From a virus, in the IMG/VR virus record IMGVR_UViG_3300035701_000150, positions 1 to 34,598 of that record: DNA of 34,598 nucleotides. One strand, given 5' to 3'. The notes beneath the pieces are model-generated. The model was not told the DNA's origin and did not search any database. It saw only the letters and a program-made list of their open reading frames with translations. Numbering within the stretch: position 1 is the stretch's first letter; every line of letters starts with the position of its first letter. This document shows, piece after piece, positions 17,639-26,487 of this stretch. The translations under genes and the position numbers were made by a program.

Positions 17639-18106
17639 TTAGTTAATTCCCGCCTGCCTCATGGCCTGCGTGATGTGATCATGAATCATCCTGTACCCTA
17701 TGGCCATGTTTGAAAAATTCTCCGGTATGTTAAGCCTTTTTGGAATCGTGACTTGCGTGCTCCGCCGATATGAGCCATCAGGCAATTTGTAATGCAAATA
17801 AGGTGCGTTCCTCGCCGTAATAGTCATGCCTTTCTGATGGACCTCTGCGTAAAAGGTGCTCTTGCTGTTGGCCATACGGACAATGAATTCCAGCCCTTTA
17901 CCTTCCGTCTCTATGTGCCAGCCCTGAGCCAGGGCGCCCGAGCCCCGGTTGAGCCCGGGCCGTCCAGTCATCTCATTTTTGATTTCGTATGATTCAAATT
18001 CACGCATCCCTGCTACCATGCCCACCTGGGCGTATTCAATGAACCGCTGGACTTTGTCCTTGAGAGCCTGCGTTGCATTATCTTTAACAGAGAGTTCTAG
18101 GCTCAT
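17639..18106 (-). CDS. HK97 gp10-like neck / tail-completion protein (155 aa)
   Basis: An N-terminal helical half (KDKVQRFIEYAQVGMVAGMR) is followed by GALAQGWHIE, a tract FYAEVHQKGMTITARNAPYL, then HYKLPDGSYRRSTQVTIPKR. This pattern (His/Gly dyad, A-x-x-L-H-[FY], V-x-I-P-x-R) is the hallmark of HK97 gp10-like and Mu gpG-like neck proteins. The length is typical. ATG 18106 overlaps the stop of the adaptor gene (ATGA), so translation is coupled. It acts at the head-tail junction during assembly. Confidence 0.78.
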   Translation of the reverse strand: MSLELSVKDNATQALKDKVQRFIEYAQVGMVAGMREFESYEIKNEMTGRPGLNRGSGALAQGWHIETEGKGLEFIVRMANSKSTFYAEVHQKGMTITARNAPYLHYKLPDGSYRRSTQVTIPKRLNIPENFSNMAIGYRMIHDHITQAMRQAGIN

Positions 18107-19191
18107 GCCAGGTACCTCCGGTAAGGTTTAAGCAGCGCTATGGCCTCAGGCTGCAGCTGATAGATAAATTTGTCCGGACGCCTGCTCGTCTGCTCTTTGT
18201 AAGTTCCCTGGTTCTCGAAATCATACTTGTGTTTATGCAAATAGCAGATTTCCAATTCGCAGGCCAGCGTGATCTCAGGATATGCCTCGCATAGCGCCCG
18301 GCGGATGTCCTTGGCATAGACCGCGGTGACCGTGGACGTTCCCCTGGCAACCGATGAGTCCCATTGCTGTAATGTCTCCCCAGCTGTGAAATAGGCCTTC
18401 TCCACCCCGATCCCCTGGTACTGGACGGTTATATATGTAGTAGAATCTGTTGCCATTATGAGCACGGTCGATCCGGACGTGGCTCCCACAAGCCACTTAC
18501 CAGCCGTAAACGTGCCTGTGGACGAGTTAATGCCAAAGGTCATGGTAGTATTGTCATCGTTGGCACAAAGCAATGTGGCGGTGGCAGTTTGGTCTCCTAC
18601 CGCGAATTCCGTGGCCTGCGCGGTAAGCAATTCACCTTCAACGAACTTACCATATCTCACATCAATGGTAATCCACTTCGGCCAGTCCTGGTCGTCAAAC
18701 GCCACGATGACCCCCGCGGCCCCGGACGTGGCTCCTACTATCCATTTGTCCACGAACCATTCCGTAGTCAGTCCTTGTACCGCGTAAGTGCTTTTAGTCG
18801 GTTCATAGGCGTATCCAGCTAAATATTTCAGCCGTAATCCTTTACGCCACCTGAGAACCGGATAGGCCAAGCTCAGGGCCTGGTTGAATCTTGAGCCATA
18901 GAAATTTATCACGGAGTATTCCTCTCCCTGATAAAGCCCCATGGCGGATGCGTATACACTGTTAATCTGCAGTATTGGAGTGGCAAGAGGAGTGTATTCA
19001 ATTTGCGTCTCATAGCTGTCGAAGTAGTCCGTCCTCTGCTCAATATGCAGTTGCCTGTTCAGATACGACTCTATACGTGCGGACGTACCAGTCAGCCACA
19101 TTTTCATGTCGCGTAATTTAACCGGGGCATCCCCGGCCTGGTCTACCAGCTCGGTATATTGCATCAGCCTTTCGGCGCTGGTCAATAACAT
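18103..19191 (-). CDS. Head-tail adaptor (gp6-like) with an inserted beta-repeat domain (362 aa)
   Basis: Residues 1-135 and 293-362 look like a helical head-tail adaptor of the HK97 gp6/SPP1 gp15 class (YTELVDQAGDAPVKLRDMKMWL; IESYLNRQLHI; AKDIRRALCEAYPEITLACE). Between them, residues about 138-292 hold two related beta units with KWIVGATSGA and KWLVGATSGS, each continuing to an F-x-x-G-E-x-L turn. Typical adaptors are far shorter, so this is an insertion and may project outside the neck. The start is ATG 19191. It sits after the capsid and decoration genes and overlaps the gp10-like gene. Confidence 0.68.
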   Translation of the reverse strand: MLLTSAERLMQYTELVDQAGDAPVKLRDMKMWLTGTSARIESYLNRQLHIEQRTDYFDSYETQIEYTPLATPILQINSVYASAMGLYQGEEYSVINFYGSRFNQALSLAYPVLRWRKGLRLKYLAGYAYEPTKSTYAVQGLTTEWFVDKWIVGATSGAAGVIVAFDDQDWPKWITIDVRYGKFVEGELLTAQATEFAVGDQTATATLLCANDDNTTMTFGINSSTGTFTAGKWLVGATSGSTVLIMATDSTTYITVQYQGIGVEKAYFTAGETLQQWDSSVARGTSTVTAVYAKDIRRALCEAYPEITLACELEICYLHKHKYDFENQGTYKEQTSRRPDKFIYQLQPEAIALLKPYRRYLA

Positions 19192-19218
19192 TGGTAAATT
19201 CCTCTCTCAAGAAAAGGC

Positions 19219-19232
19219 CTCCAGACCTGGAG
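19219..19232 (-). terminator. Possible weak terminator or attenuator after the capsid block
   Basis: In the 96-bp gap between the decoration-like gene and the adaptor gene, the minus strand reads CTCCAGGTCTGGAG followed by GCCTTTTC. The stem is only 5-6 bp and the U-run only four, so read-through must be frequent. It could reduce expression of neck genes relative to capsid. Confidence 0.3.
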
Positions 19233-19287
19233 AGGGAGGGAAAGTCGACGTAACCCGTCTCCCCAGGTCCTTTAGCCAATTAAAGAC

Positions 19288-19737
19288 TTACGCTATCACA
19301 GCGAAAGTATCGGTGCTCGTCTGGTCCGTCGGACGGTCATAGTTATACAGCACGACTGATGCTGTAATGGCCACGCCCGAGTGAGCCGGCGCTGTACCGT
19401 CTGTCTGCAACCACATGTATCTCGGATAGCCCTTTGTAAGGACAAACCCGGTATACATGGTCGAGTTGCTCAAGGTCCCGAAGCTCCCAATCGTTACCGC
19501 GGCCGCATCAAGCGGATCGGTCGACGGGGAAAGACGTACCCCTGCGGTGAAGCCCGCAGCATTTGCTCCTGTCTGCACCGTCACGTACGCCTGATCGTAA
19601 TACCGCGTGTCGATGGGATAGTTCGTGCTGTCAGCCGCAGTATACCCGTCGTAACGGGACCCTGTGCTGTCAGCCGCTATGCCGGCTCCACCTATCATGG
19701 AGACGACTTTGCTGATCTCGTTCAGTAATCCTGGCAT
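19288..19737 (-). CDS. Capsid decoration-like protein (149 aa)
   Basis: A Thr/Ala/Gly-rich beta protein directly downstream of the major capsid gene. It has a short helical start (LLNEISKVVSMIGG), a central strand pattern YDQAYVTVQTGANAAGFTAG, then YPRYMWLQTDGTAPAHSGVA and SVVLYNYD. Small proteins of this pattern follow capsid genes in many phages, where they coat the shell or serve as head-fibre subunits. It starts at ATG 19737, 20 bp after the capsid stop, behind a TATAGGAG-type site. Role by gene position and composition. No catalytic motif. Confidence 0.6.
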   Translation of the reverse strand: MPGLLNEISKVVSMIGGAGIAADSTGSRYDGYTAADSTNYPIDTRYYDQAYVTVQTGANAAGFTAGVRLSPSTDPLDAAAVTIGSFGTLSNSTMYTGFVLTKGYPRYMWLQTDGTAPAHSGVAITASVVLYNYDRPTDQTSTDTFAVIA

Positions 19738-19757
19738 TGTGTCATTCTCCTATAGGT

Positions 19758-21032
19758 TTATATTTTGCTCTGCAGTGTTTCTGCATCGCTGATCTTCGTC
19801 CATGACAGCTCGTTCTTGATAGCGAAGTCTGTCTGCTGTTGGACCAACAGCCAGGTCTCATCCTGGAGGAAGGCCGAGCTGTTCGCATCGGATGCGACGT
19901 CGGTCTTCTTGAGGACCATCCCGGCCCATGTGGCAACGATCAGGTTGGTGAGATCACCAAATATGACGTCGCTCAATGTGGTCGAGGAGCCCTTGGCGTT
20001 GTTCGTATGTATCTGCGTGGTCGACTTGATAGGATACCCTATCCGGTCCTCGAGGTCCGTGTCGGCCATGTTACCCTGGAACATCCCGTAGATCGGGAGT
20101 CCTACGTTGGACGCGGTCCCAGTAATAACCTGTACACGCTCCCTCTTCAGATACTGCTTGACTATCGGGTGCGCGACATAGATGAACTTCCCGCTATCGA
20201 GAAGCAGGTCGCTGTTGTCAATGGTCGCCTGCATCTGCTGCAGGACATCAAGAGTGGCCCGGCCGCCTGAGGCGCCAATCGCCGTTGTGGCCTGGATGCC
20301 GCTATTGATGATACCCTTCGGCTGGAAGCTGGTTCCTGTACCGTACAGCATGGCCAGATGCCATGCCAGAGCCAGTGACCGGGCCAATTCCTCGAGTATC
20401 ACTTTCTCAGCAACCGCCGGGGCCTGGAGCAGGAGAAGGTTTGAAACCTTCGTGTATGCAGCAAGGCGCTTCGGTGTGAGGTTGATGGTACCGAACTGGG
20501 CGTTCGCCGGGTTCGTAGGTACCGCATTCTCGCCTACCCAATACGCCACGCCACGGGCCGTGATTCTCGGGATGGTAAGGTTGCTGGTAAGGTTCTGGAG
20601 CAGTGTCGCACCTGCTTCTTTAAGCAGCGGCATCTTCGCAAATGCCAGGGGTATGACCATGTCAGAAACTTCCACAGGAATGAAAAATCCACCGGCCACG
20701 CCTGCGGAGGCATAGTTCCCGGTCTTCTCTACGAGAGCTGCGGCCTCCTGCATGACCTTCTGCTCGTAGCCGCTGTCGCGCCAGTCACCCAGCACGATTC
20801 CGCGGAAAGCCTTTGTGAAGCTGAACTTTTCCTTTCCGTCATTTACGCCCGGCAGGGATATGTTACTCTTCTTCATGGCTTCGTTCACCTTTGCAATTTC
20901 GGCATCATATCGCACCGTTATTGCATCGATGGCCGCCTGCATCGACGTGGCCTTGGTCTCAACGGCCGTGACCTTGTCGATTGCGTCCTTTTTCAGGCCG
21001 TCCAAAGCGGCCTGGAGTTCTTTTGGTAACAT
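19758..21032 (-). CDS. Major capsid protein, HK97 fold (424 aa)
   Basis: Residues 1-70 form a helical delta-like domain (KELQAALDGLKKDAIDKVTA) likely removed in maturation. The shell domain follows, with signatures ASAGVAGGFFIPVEVSDMVI, LLKEAGATLL, YWVGENAVPTNP, FGTINLTPKRLAAYTKVSN and FLQDETWLLVQQQTDFAI, all typical of HK97-fold capsids. The length is normal for this family. The gene follows the protease-scaffold gene by 8 bp, with AAAGGAG before ATG 21032. Since the upstream protein also carries a coiled coil, this virus seems to have both an N-terminal delta region and a separate scaffold segment. Confidence 0.92.
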   Translation of the reverse strand: MLPKELQAALDGLKKDAIDKVTAVETKATSMQAAIDAITVRYDAEIAKVNEAMKKSNISLPGVNDGKEKFSFTKAFRGIVLGDWRDSGYEQKVMQEAAALVEKTGNYASAGVAGGFFIPVEVSDMVIPLAFAKMPLLKEAGATLLQNLTSNLTIPRITARGVAYWVGENAVPTNPANAQFGTINLTPKRLAAYTKVSNLLLLQAPAVAEKVILEELARSLALAWHLAMLYGTGTSFQPKGIINSGIQATTAIGASGGRATLDVLQQMQATIDNSDLLLDSGKFIYVAHPIVKQYLKRERVQVITGTASNVGLPIYGMFQGNMADTDLEDRIGYPIKSTTQIHTNNAKGSSTTLSDVIFGDLTNLIVATWAGMVLKKTDVASDANSSAFLQDETWLLVQQQTDFAIKNELSWTKISDAETLQSKI

Positions 21033-21040
21033 TATTTATG

Positions 21041-22489
21041 TTACTCCTTTGGTTTAGGTTTAGATGTCAATGTCGATCTCAACGTGCTGACTCCTTCCAT
21101 TACCCCGGCATAGAGCTGCGATTGCGCGGATTTTTCACCGGCATCGGGTTCGTCACCGTGTATGGCCTCGGACAGCCCTTTCACTGTTTCAGAAAGTTCT
21201 TTTACTTTAGTGCAAAGTTCCTCGACCTTCCCGTGCATGGCCTCGGACAGCCCTTTGTGGGCCTTATGGACCTCGCTCAGGCCGTCTACCTTGCCACTGA
21301 GCGCCTCAGAGAGGTCCTTATGACCTTTGTGCATGGCCTCAGATTCGGTCTTATGTGCCTTCACAGCCTTGTGGATGCGGTTCAACTTCTCGTGCATGGT
21401 GCCATCATCACCGGGTTCAGGCTCATCACCAGGCTCTGGCTCGGGTTTTGCCTTCTCCTCAAATTTGTCAATCTCCATGTCCAGCAATGTTTTCTTCATA
21501 ATCCACTCCTCTATAACTGTTTTTATTTGTGTTTCATTTGGCATGTCACATTCAAAGGCCGCTCCTACTGCCTTCCCGCTGAAGGAAGACTTCACCCAGG
21601 CCTTGGCCTTGGCTATCGTCCAGTCATCCTCTTTAGGAAATCGTAAAGCCTGTACGGTCGTAGACGTCTCACCTTTCAGCTTTCCGATGATTGCGAATAC
21701 GCGCGGTTTCTTTTTCTGCAGCGTGATACGCCTGAACGAACCATCCTCGAAAAGGCCTGGCTCCTTCACCCGGTACCGGATCTCATTCTCAGTCTCCTCG
21801 TACCCAGGCTTGGCCTCAGCATTGTCCGGTATGTTGTCTTCCATGTACCTGGCGACCTCGGCTGACACATTGTCCTCTGAGTCCAGTTTGAATTCCGTTA
21901 TAATGTCGGTTATGCTCTTGCTGCGTATCGACGCCTGTGTCAGGCAGTTTGGATTGCATGGTACTGAGCAGACTGACCATTCCAGGAGCTCTGAGCGGAG
22001 AAACTCACGGCCGGCAGGGCCGAGACCCATCTCCTCCCGCTCCTCGGGGTCAGCTGGATTGTTGTCCTCGCGCGGTATGAACCCTACTGAGGCACCACGC
22101 ATGAATCCGCTCGAGGCAAATCTGTAGGCCACATCGCTCAGACCAGTTTTATCAACACGGTCATCCGCGAACAGAGCCAAGGACTTGACTGATTTTTCCT
22201 GTGCGTCATACCAGGTCTTAAGTGAGTTCGCGACCGGGAACTTAGATGTGTCATGACTGAGATGTACCACAGGATTGATCTTATAATTAGCAAGGTCCAC
22301 GCCTTTGGCTCGGACTATGTCCCCGTACCGGTCTGGTGTCTCGTCAGTAATAGTGTACTCCAGGACCCGGGCCTCATACCCAGGCAGGTACTCGAGCCCG
22401 ATCATGGTACACATGCGTTTACATTCGGCCTCGGTCATCTCGACCTTTTTAGGTCCCCGCGGTATGGCTTTATAAATTGCTTGCTTCAT
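21041..22489 (-). CDS. Prohead protease fused to a scaffold-like coiled coil (482 aa)
   Basis: Residues about 38-185 are an HK97-type (U35/S78) prohead protease: EARVLEYTITDETPDRYGD, NPVVHLSHDTSKFPVA with candidate His79, and MRGASVGFIP with Ser134; Glu170 in ELLEWSVCSVPCNP may complete the site. A middle segment contains a FPKEDDWTIAKAKAWVKSSF motif seen in other phage protease proteins. Residues about 345-460 are a highly charged coiled coil with imperfect repeats (GHKDLSEALSGKVDGLSEV; AHKGLSEAMHGKVEEL), probably the scaffold. ATG 22489 follows AAGGAG. The protein would act inside the procapsid, processing capsid and itself. Confidence 0.88.
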   Translation of the reverse strand: MKQAIYKAIPRGPKKVEMTEAECKRMCTMIGLEYLPGYEARVLEYTITDETPDRYGDIVRAKGVDLANYKINPVVHLSHDTSKFPVANSLKTWYDAQEKSVKSLALFADDRVDKTGLSDVAYRFASSGFMRGASVGFIPREDNNPADPEEREEMGLGPAGREFLRSELLEWSVCSVPCNPNCLTQASIRSKSITDIITEFKLDSEDNVSAEVARYMEDNIPDNAEAKPGYEETENEIRYRVKEPGLFEDGSFRRITLQKKKPRVFAIIGKLKGETSTTVQALRFPKEDDWTIAKAKAWVKSSFSGKAVGAAFECDMPNETQIKTVIEEWIMKKTLLDMEIDKFEEKAKPEPEPGDEPEPGDDGTMHEKLNRIHKAVKAHKTESEAMHKGHKDLSEALSGKVDGLSEVHKAHKGLSEAMHGKVEELCTKVKELSETVKGLSEAIHGDEPDAGEKSAQSQLYAGVMEGVSTLRSTLTSKPKPKE

Positions 22490-22499
22490 AGGCTTCTCC

Positions 22500-22742
22500 T
22501 TATTTCAAAACGAATAATGGTTCATTGCTGATGACTCCGATGCAGCCTTTAGGCCTGTTGATAAACGCCCGGAACGGGGCGGCCATGTCAGAAGCCTGGC
22601 GTGAGTTCTTTTTGTCTTTGGCCTTAGGCTCAGACTGTTCAATTACAGGTGCCACTTCAACAGGCGGAACAGCGTGCGGATCGTTTACACCTTTCTCATC
22701 AGCCAGCAATGCGTCAATATCCAATTGTTTCTCTTCAGACAT
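22500..22742 (-). CDS. Hypothetical small protein between portal and protease (80 aa)
   Basis: I do not recognise it. The N-terminal 50 residues are acidic, then Lys-rich and Pro-rich (likely disordered), followed by a short hydrophobic C-terminus (CIGVISNEPLFVLK). The start at ATG 22742 is two bases from the portal stop, with AGGAGG inside the portal gene end, so translation is coupled. Position between portal and protease suggests a head-assembly accessory, for instance a scaffold or portal cofactor. Confidence 0.65.
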   Translation of the reverse strand: MSEEKQLDIDALLADEKGVNDPHAVPPVEVAPVIEQSEPKAKDKKNSRQASDMAAPFRAFINRPKGCIGVISNEPLFVLK

Positions 22743-22743
22743 T

Positions 22744-24954
22744 TTATGCTTCCTCCTCAGGAGCCTGGGCGAATACCGCCACGCACCTGCAGTTTATTGT
22801 ATTTTCAGGTTCCCCGTCCGGATCAAGTGGCATAGTCAGACCGTTGGAAAATTGATCACCTACCCGTACAACTTCCCCGTCTATGTCATGTCCATCCCGA
22901 ACCCGGTCGTCCCTGGATGAGACCCATTCCCAGTACTCAATATCTTCAGCTCGGAACGCCTCCATCCTGGTCATACTCGAGATGCTACCAGTCTCAGTCC
23001 TGGCTATGGTCATGGCGTTGCTTATACGCATTTGAAATACATCGTAAAGACCGTCTTTAAGTTCCTCGGCGAGCTGGGCATTGGTCAGTCCCTGATCAAT
23101 ACCATCCGCTACAATGTCCTCTATGACGTCGCGTGCAGTGTTAAAAGTAGTTGTATTGATGCCTTCCACAGCCTCACGCCTAAGAGCCGCGAATGCCTGT
23201 ATGCTGTCGTCGTTCACCGACCAATTCACACAACCATTAGGCAACTCATTGTTGAGCCTGTTGGTCTCACGTACCATCTGGTCCTTTACGTGTGGTTTGT
23301 ATAAGGACATGATTTCCTCATTCTCTTTCGCTACATCAAACAGGAACACGCTGGGCCCGGGCTGGGGCGTGGCCTTGCATACCATCTCCAATTGGTTCGC
23401 GGACTTATGTGCCTTGGACCAGGCATCTACTTTGTCCAAAGTCTTATTACGTTGCCGTGAGAAGAACTTCTGCAGGTCACGGTTAAGTGATTTCTCACCA
23501 GGGTCTAACACCGCTTTGCAATACTCTTCTGAGATTGCGTTGTTACGTGCGGCGTGCTTTTCTTCCTCGGAGATATCAGATGCAGCCTTCCAGTTCACTT
23601 TCCTCTCCTTTGGACTTGGCTCTCCTGTTGGCGCTGGGAACCCGCCTGGGGCCGTGGGCTGTACCCGGTCGGTCATCCAGTCGTATTTGCTTGTGTCTAT
23701 GTCTATGCCTACTATGCGAATTGCTTCGGCCGGCGGTATGGTCATCTGCTGAATCATCTGCGAGCCTATCTTCACTCTCTCCCCCAAATCGGCCTTGAGC
23801 GCCTGCACTTCTGACAAATCCGATTCCCCGTGCAGCTCCCCGGTTGGTGGTATGTACTGTATCCATTGCGTGTTGATGGCTTCCCAGATTTTGTAGTTCC
23901 ACGGAAGGTATGAATCGTACCATAGTATTTTCCTCCCCTCGATGACATTGGAATAGGGGATTCCTTTGATTGATCCTGCCGCCAGCTCATTCAGCGAATA
24001 GGCGGCCATGATGGTGTCACGGTTATTGTCCTTCTGTTCTTTCCACTGCATGTCCAGATGGGACCTGCTGAGTTCCTGAAACTTGAGACCATTACCAAGA
24101 ACTGCTATTGATCCAGCTTTGTGTGATCCGCCATAGAGCTCGGCCCATACCCGGCTGATGTCCTGGCGCTGACTTGGCGTCAGGTCCAGGTCTCCCGTGA
24201 GTATGCCGTCTGGTCGTGCATTATTTTTAAAGTAAAAGTAGTTCCAGTTGTCCGCCTCGCTATCCTGTAAAGCCTGGGCCCGGACCGGGACGTAGGGTGC
24301 CAGTCCCTTGCTGATGTCATATGGATTATAGTTATAGATACGGATTAACTCATTTGGCTTAAAATACTTAGCCGTGTCAAGATTGGTTCCTGGAATCTGA
24401 TACTTCCAACAGACCAATTTGCCCTCAACAATATCCGGAGACATGACCGAGTCATCCAGCGGATAGATACGCGCAGGAATGATTCCTTTGGTGAGGTCTA
24501 CCGGATTGCCGGCGTTGTCCTCAGGCACCAGGAATATCTGGCCACCAGTAGACCGGGACGTAGGGAGCAATAATCCAAGGATGACTGCTTCCCAGAACGT
24601 GGATCCGCTTTGCCACTCATTTGGCCTATTAAAGAGATTCAGGATTGGATGCTTGTAAATATGCTGCTCCTCGTCATCACCGTTCGCACGCTGGGCCAGC
24701 TTGGCCGGGAGGCGGCACAAGTTCTTGGCAATGGTTGATGCGCATACGTAAATCCAGGAGTGGCTCGAGTAAGGTTTGTTAGGGTCCATCATCATGGACT
24801 GTGCACCCATGCGGAACTGGCCGTAGTAATAGGATGGCTCAAAATTGGGCACAATCTTGGAGATGACCTCGCCGGCCGGGGAGTAAATGTTGGTCACACC
24901 CGCTTCGAATATGGCTGTCTGCTCCTGAGGTGTGAGCCGTCTCCTATTTGCCAT
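22744..24954 (-). CDS. Portal protein fused to a MuF-like head morphogenesis domain (736 aa)
   Basis: The N-terminal about 430 residues match HK97/SPP1-type portals: SSHSWIYVCASTIAKNLCRL, HPILNLFNRPNEWQSG, DILTGDLDLTPSQ-like helix region, MAAYSLNELAAGSIKGIPYS and IQQMTIPPAEAIRIVGIDI. The last about 190 residues are the SPP1 gp7/Mu F minor head domain: MTIARTETGSISSMTRMEAF, EWVSSRDDRVRDGHDIDGEV and a closing ENTINCRCVAVF. These are usually two genes. The start is ATG 24954 (MANRRRL) since GGAGG lies 7 bases upstream. An ATG 15 bp earlier lacks a site. The gene overlaps the one-TM gene by 11 bp. The protein forms the DNA channel and helps load ejection proteins. Confidence 0.9.
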   Translation of the reverse strand: MANRRRLTPQEQTAIFEAGVTNIYSPAGEVISKIVPNFEPSYYYGQFRMGAQSMMMDPNKPYSSHSWIYVCASTIAKNLCRLPAKLAQRANGDDEEQHIYKHPILNLFNRPNEWQSGSTFWEAVILGLLLPTSRSTGGQIFLVPEDNAGNPVDLTKGIIPARIYPLDDSVMSPDIVEGKLVCWKYQIPGTNLDTAKYFKPNELIRIYNYNPYDISKGLAPYVPVRAQALQDSEADNWNYFYFKNNARPDGILTGDLDLTPSQRQDISRVWAELYGGSHKAGSIAVLGNGLKFQELSRSHLDMQWKEQKDNNRDTIMAAYSLNELAAGSIKGIPYSNVIEGRKILWYDSYLPWNYKIWEAINTQWIQYIPPTGELHGESDLSEVQALKADLGERVKIGSQMIQQMTIPPAEAIRIVGIDIDTSKYDWMTDRVQPTAPGGFPAPTGEPSPKERKVNWKAASDISEEEKHAARNNAISEEYCKAVLDPGEKSLNRDLQKFFSRQRNKTLDKVDAWSKAHKSANQLEMVCKATPQPGPSVFLFDVAKENEEIMSLYKPHVKDQMVRETNRLNNELPNGCVNWSVNDDSIQAFAALRREAVEGINTTTFNTARDVIEDIVADGIDQGLTNAQLAEELKDGLYDVFQMRISNAMTIARTETGSISSMTRMEAFRAEDIEYWEWVSSRDDRVRDGHDIDGEVVRVGDQFSNGLTMPLDPDGEPENTINCRCVAVFAQAPEEEA

Positions 24955-25168
24955 TATTGGCCTCCACATGAGATACGGATGGAATTACTTTTTCCAGTGT
25001 GACCTTCAGGTTGCTATTGTATATTTGCACCAGCAAAGAACATACTGTCAGAAATAATACCGCTACGATTCCTATAAGTACCTGCCAGGCCCGGGCGTTC
25101 AGATCATGCATGAAATCCGTCACCGGTTTCATCTTGGCATTACATTCAGTCTCAGTCACGTTACTCAT
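24944..25168 (-). CDS. Small one-TM protein between terminase and portal (74 aa)
   Basis: One clear hydrophobic segment at residues about 28-48 (WQVLIGIVAVLFLTVCSLLV) has a polar N-terminus containing one Cys and a short basic C-terminal region. ATG 25168 overlaps the terminase stop (ATGA), and the gene overlaps portal by 11 bp. Such a protein between large terminase and portal is not typical. It could be a holin/pinholin or a superinfection-exclusion protein. Nothing in the sequence decides. I recognise no family. Confidence 0.65.
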   Translation of the reverse strand: MSNVTETECNAKMKPVTDFMHDLNARAWQVLIGIVAVLFLTVCSLLVQIYNSNLKVTLEKVIPSVSHVEANNGK

Positions 25169-26487
25169 TCGAAGAACCCCTTAGGGCCCGCGCCCGGCAG
25201 TATGGCTGGCACTGTGTTGAACCCGTCGACCGGGTCCTGTGTGATTTCCTGCTTGGTAATCTCATCCTGCTGCTTCATGACCTCCTGCTCGGTGGTCCAT
25301 ATGAGCGGCCCGCTGTTCAATGCCAGGTATCCGTATCCTTGAGAGATAGAGTCCACCTGGTCATCATGTTCATAATCCTTTTCATTGGCGCTAAAGCTGG
25401 CACATTCATCAAGGAAGTCTCGGTTCCAGGCACCCCGGCAAATCTTAACCAATCCCTGCTCAGCCCGGCTTATCCATGGCATGGCTCGAGAATATTTGTC
25501 CTTGGAAGGTTTAAAAGGTCTCACCGGGAACCGGCTCATCTCAGTCGAACGCTGCAAGTCATCGAATATGGCACGCTGTTGGCCTGCCTCCTCAATGACT
25601 ACCGTAGTACCAGCCCCATCGGCCCGGGCACAATTAACAATCTGTTTCCTGAGGTCCGGATAGGCCAAACGCACACGTATCATATCGTGTATAATTGTGT
25701 AATCATCCAGCTGGCTGATGAGTGCCCCGGCTGAATAATCCGCGGAGGTCTTGGATGATACTGACAGATCCCAGGACCGGACGGCGTGGCTCGGTTTGAA
25801 ATATTCTATGACTGGGAACCACTCTGGCCTGATGGAGCCCGCACCCAGGTTCACTATCTCCGCATAAATTTCCTGACGTGCAAACAGCGATGTGTAATTC
25901 TTAAGAAGCATTTCAACATATTCACTCGGAAGGAAGGGACTGTCAGTAGTTGACTGCTCTATGGTCTCACAGTCATCACCGAGATCCTGGGCCAGCTGCC
26001 AGACCCAGTTCCGGCCTTTGCTGGTCGAGGCTATGTAAATCTGGCCATCCGAGGAATCGCTCATACGGCCAATCAGGACGTCATAGATGTACCTATCATG
26101 AAACTCACGGGCCTCGTCGATGCCTGCGTCGCTGCAGGATATACCACGTAGTGCATCCTCATCCGAGCCTGACCGGAGCATGATGTCCGTGCCTCGGCCA
26201 CCTTTGATGATGGTGACGGTCATGGATGATTCGTTGATTTTATATTGGATGCGGTTGTCAAGAGCCTGCATTTGTAACAGTATAATCTTTAAAGTTTTAA
26301 GGACCACATCCCGAAGAGTTGGATATGAGAATGAAACTAAAAGGAATGTCCGGTGAGCCAATGCTGACAGAACTGCTTTAATGCAAAGAATCCGAGTCTT
26401 ACCTGAGCGTATACCACCGCGGAAGTAGACTACACTCCGTTTAGACTGTAGAAACCGAGACTGGGCCTTGGAAATTTTAAGATTCAT
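25165..26487 (-). CDS. Terminase large subunit (440 aa)
   Basis: This motor packages DNA into the procapsid. The ATPase domain has Walker A at residues 24-31 (GGIRSGKT), a Walker B-like AGIDEARE at 121-128 (Asp124, Glu125), and coupling motif IASTSKG at 152-158. The nuclease domain has Asp240 (VRSWDLSVSS), a VVIEEAG strand with Glu299/Glu300, and a DYEHDDQVDS motif with Asp375, Asp376 and Asp379, matching the RNase H-like metal site. The length is normal and the gene looks intact. It overlaps the upstream gene by 4 bp. The packaging mode (cos or pac) cannot be read directly. Confidence 0.93.
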   Translation of the reverse strand: MNLKISKAQSRFLQSKRSVVYFRGGIRSGKTRILCIKAVLSALAHRTFLLVSFSYPTLRDVVLKTLKIILLQMQALDNRIQYKINESSMTVTIIKGGRGTDIMLRSGSDEDALRGISCSDAGIDEAREFHDRYIYDVLIGRMSDSSDGQIYIASTSKGRNWVWQLAQDLGDDCETIEQSTTDSPFLPSEYVEMLLKNYTSLFARQEIYAEIVNLGAGSIRPEWFPVIEYFKPSHAVRSWDLSVSSKTSADYSAGALISQLDDYTIIHDMIRVRLAYPDLRKQIVNCARADGAGTTVVIEEAGQQRAIFDDLQRSTEMSRFPVRPFKPSKDKYSRAMPWISRAEQGLVKICRGAWNRDFLDECASFSANEKDYEHDDQVDSISQGYGYLALNSGPLIWTTEQEVMKQQDEITKQEITQDPVDGFNTVPAILPGAGPKGFFE

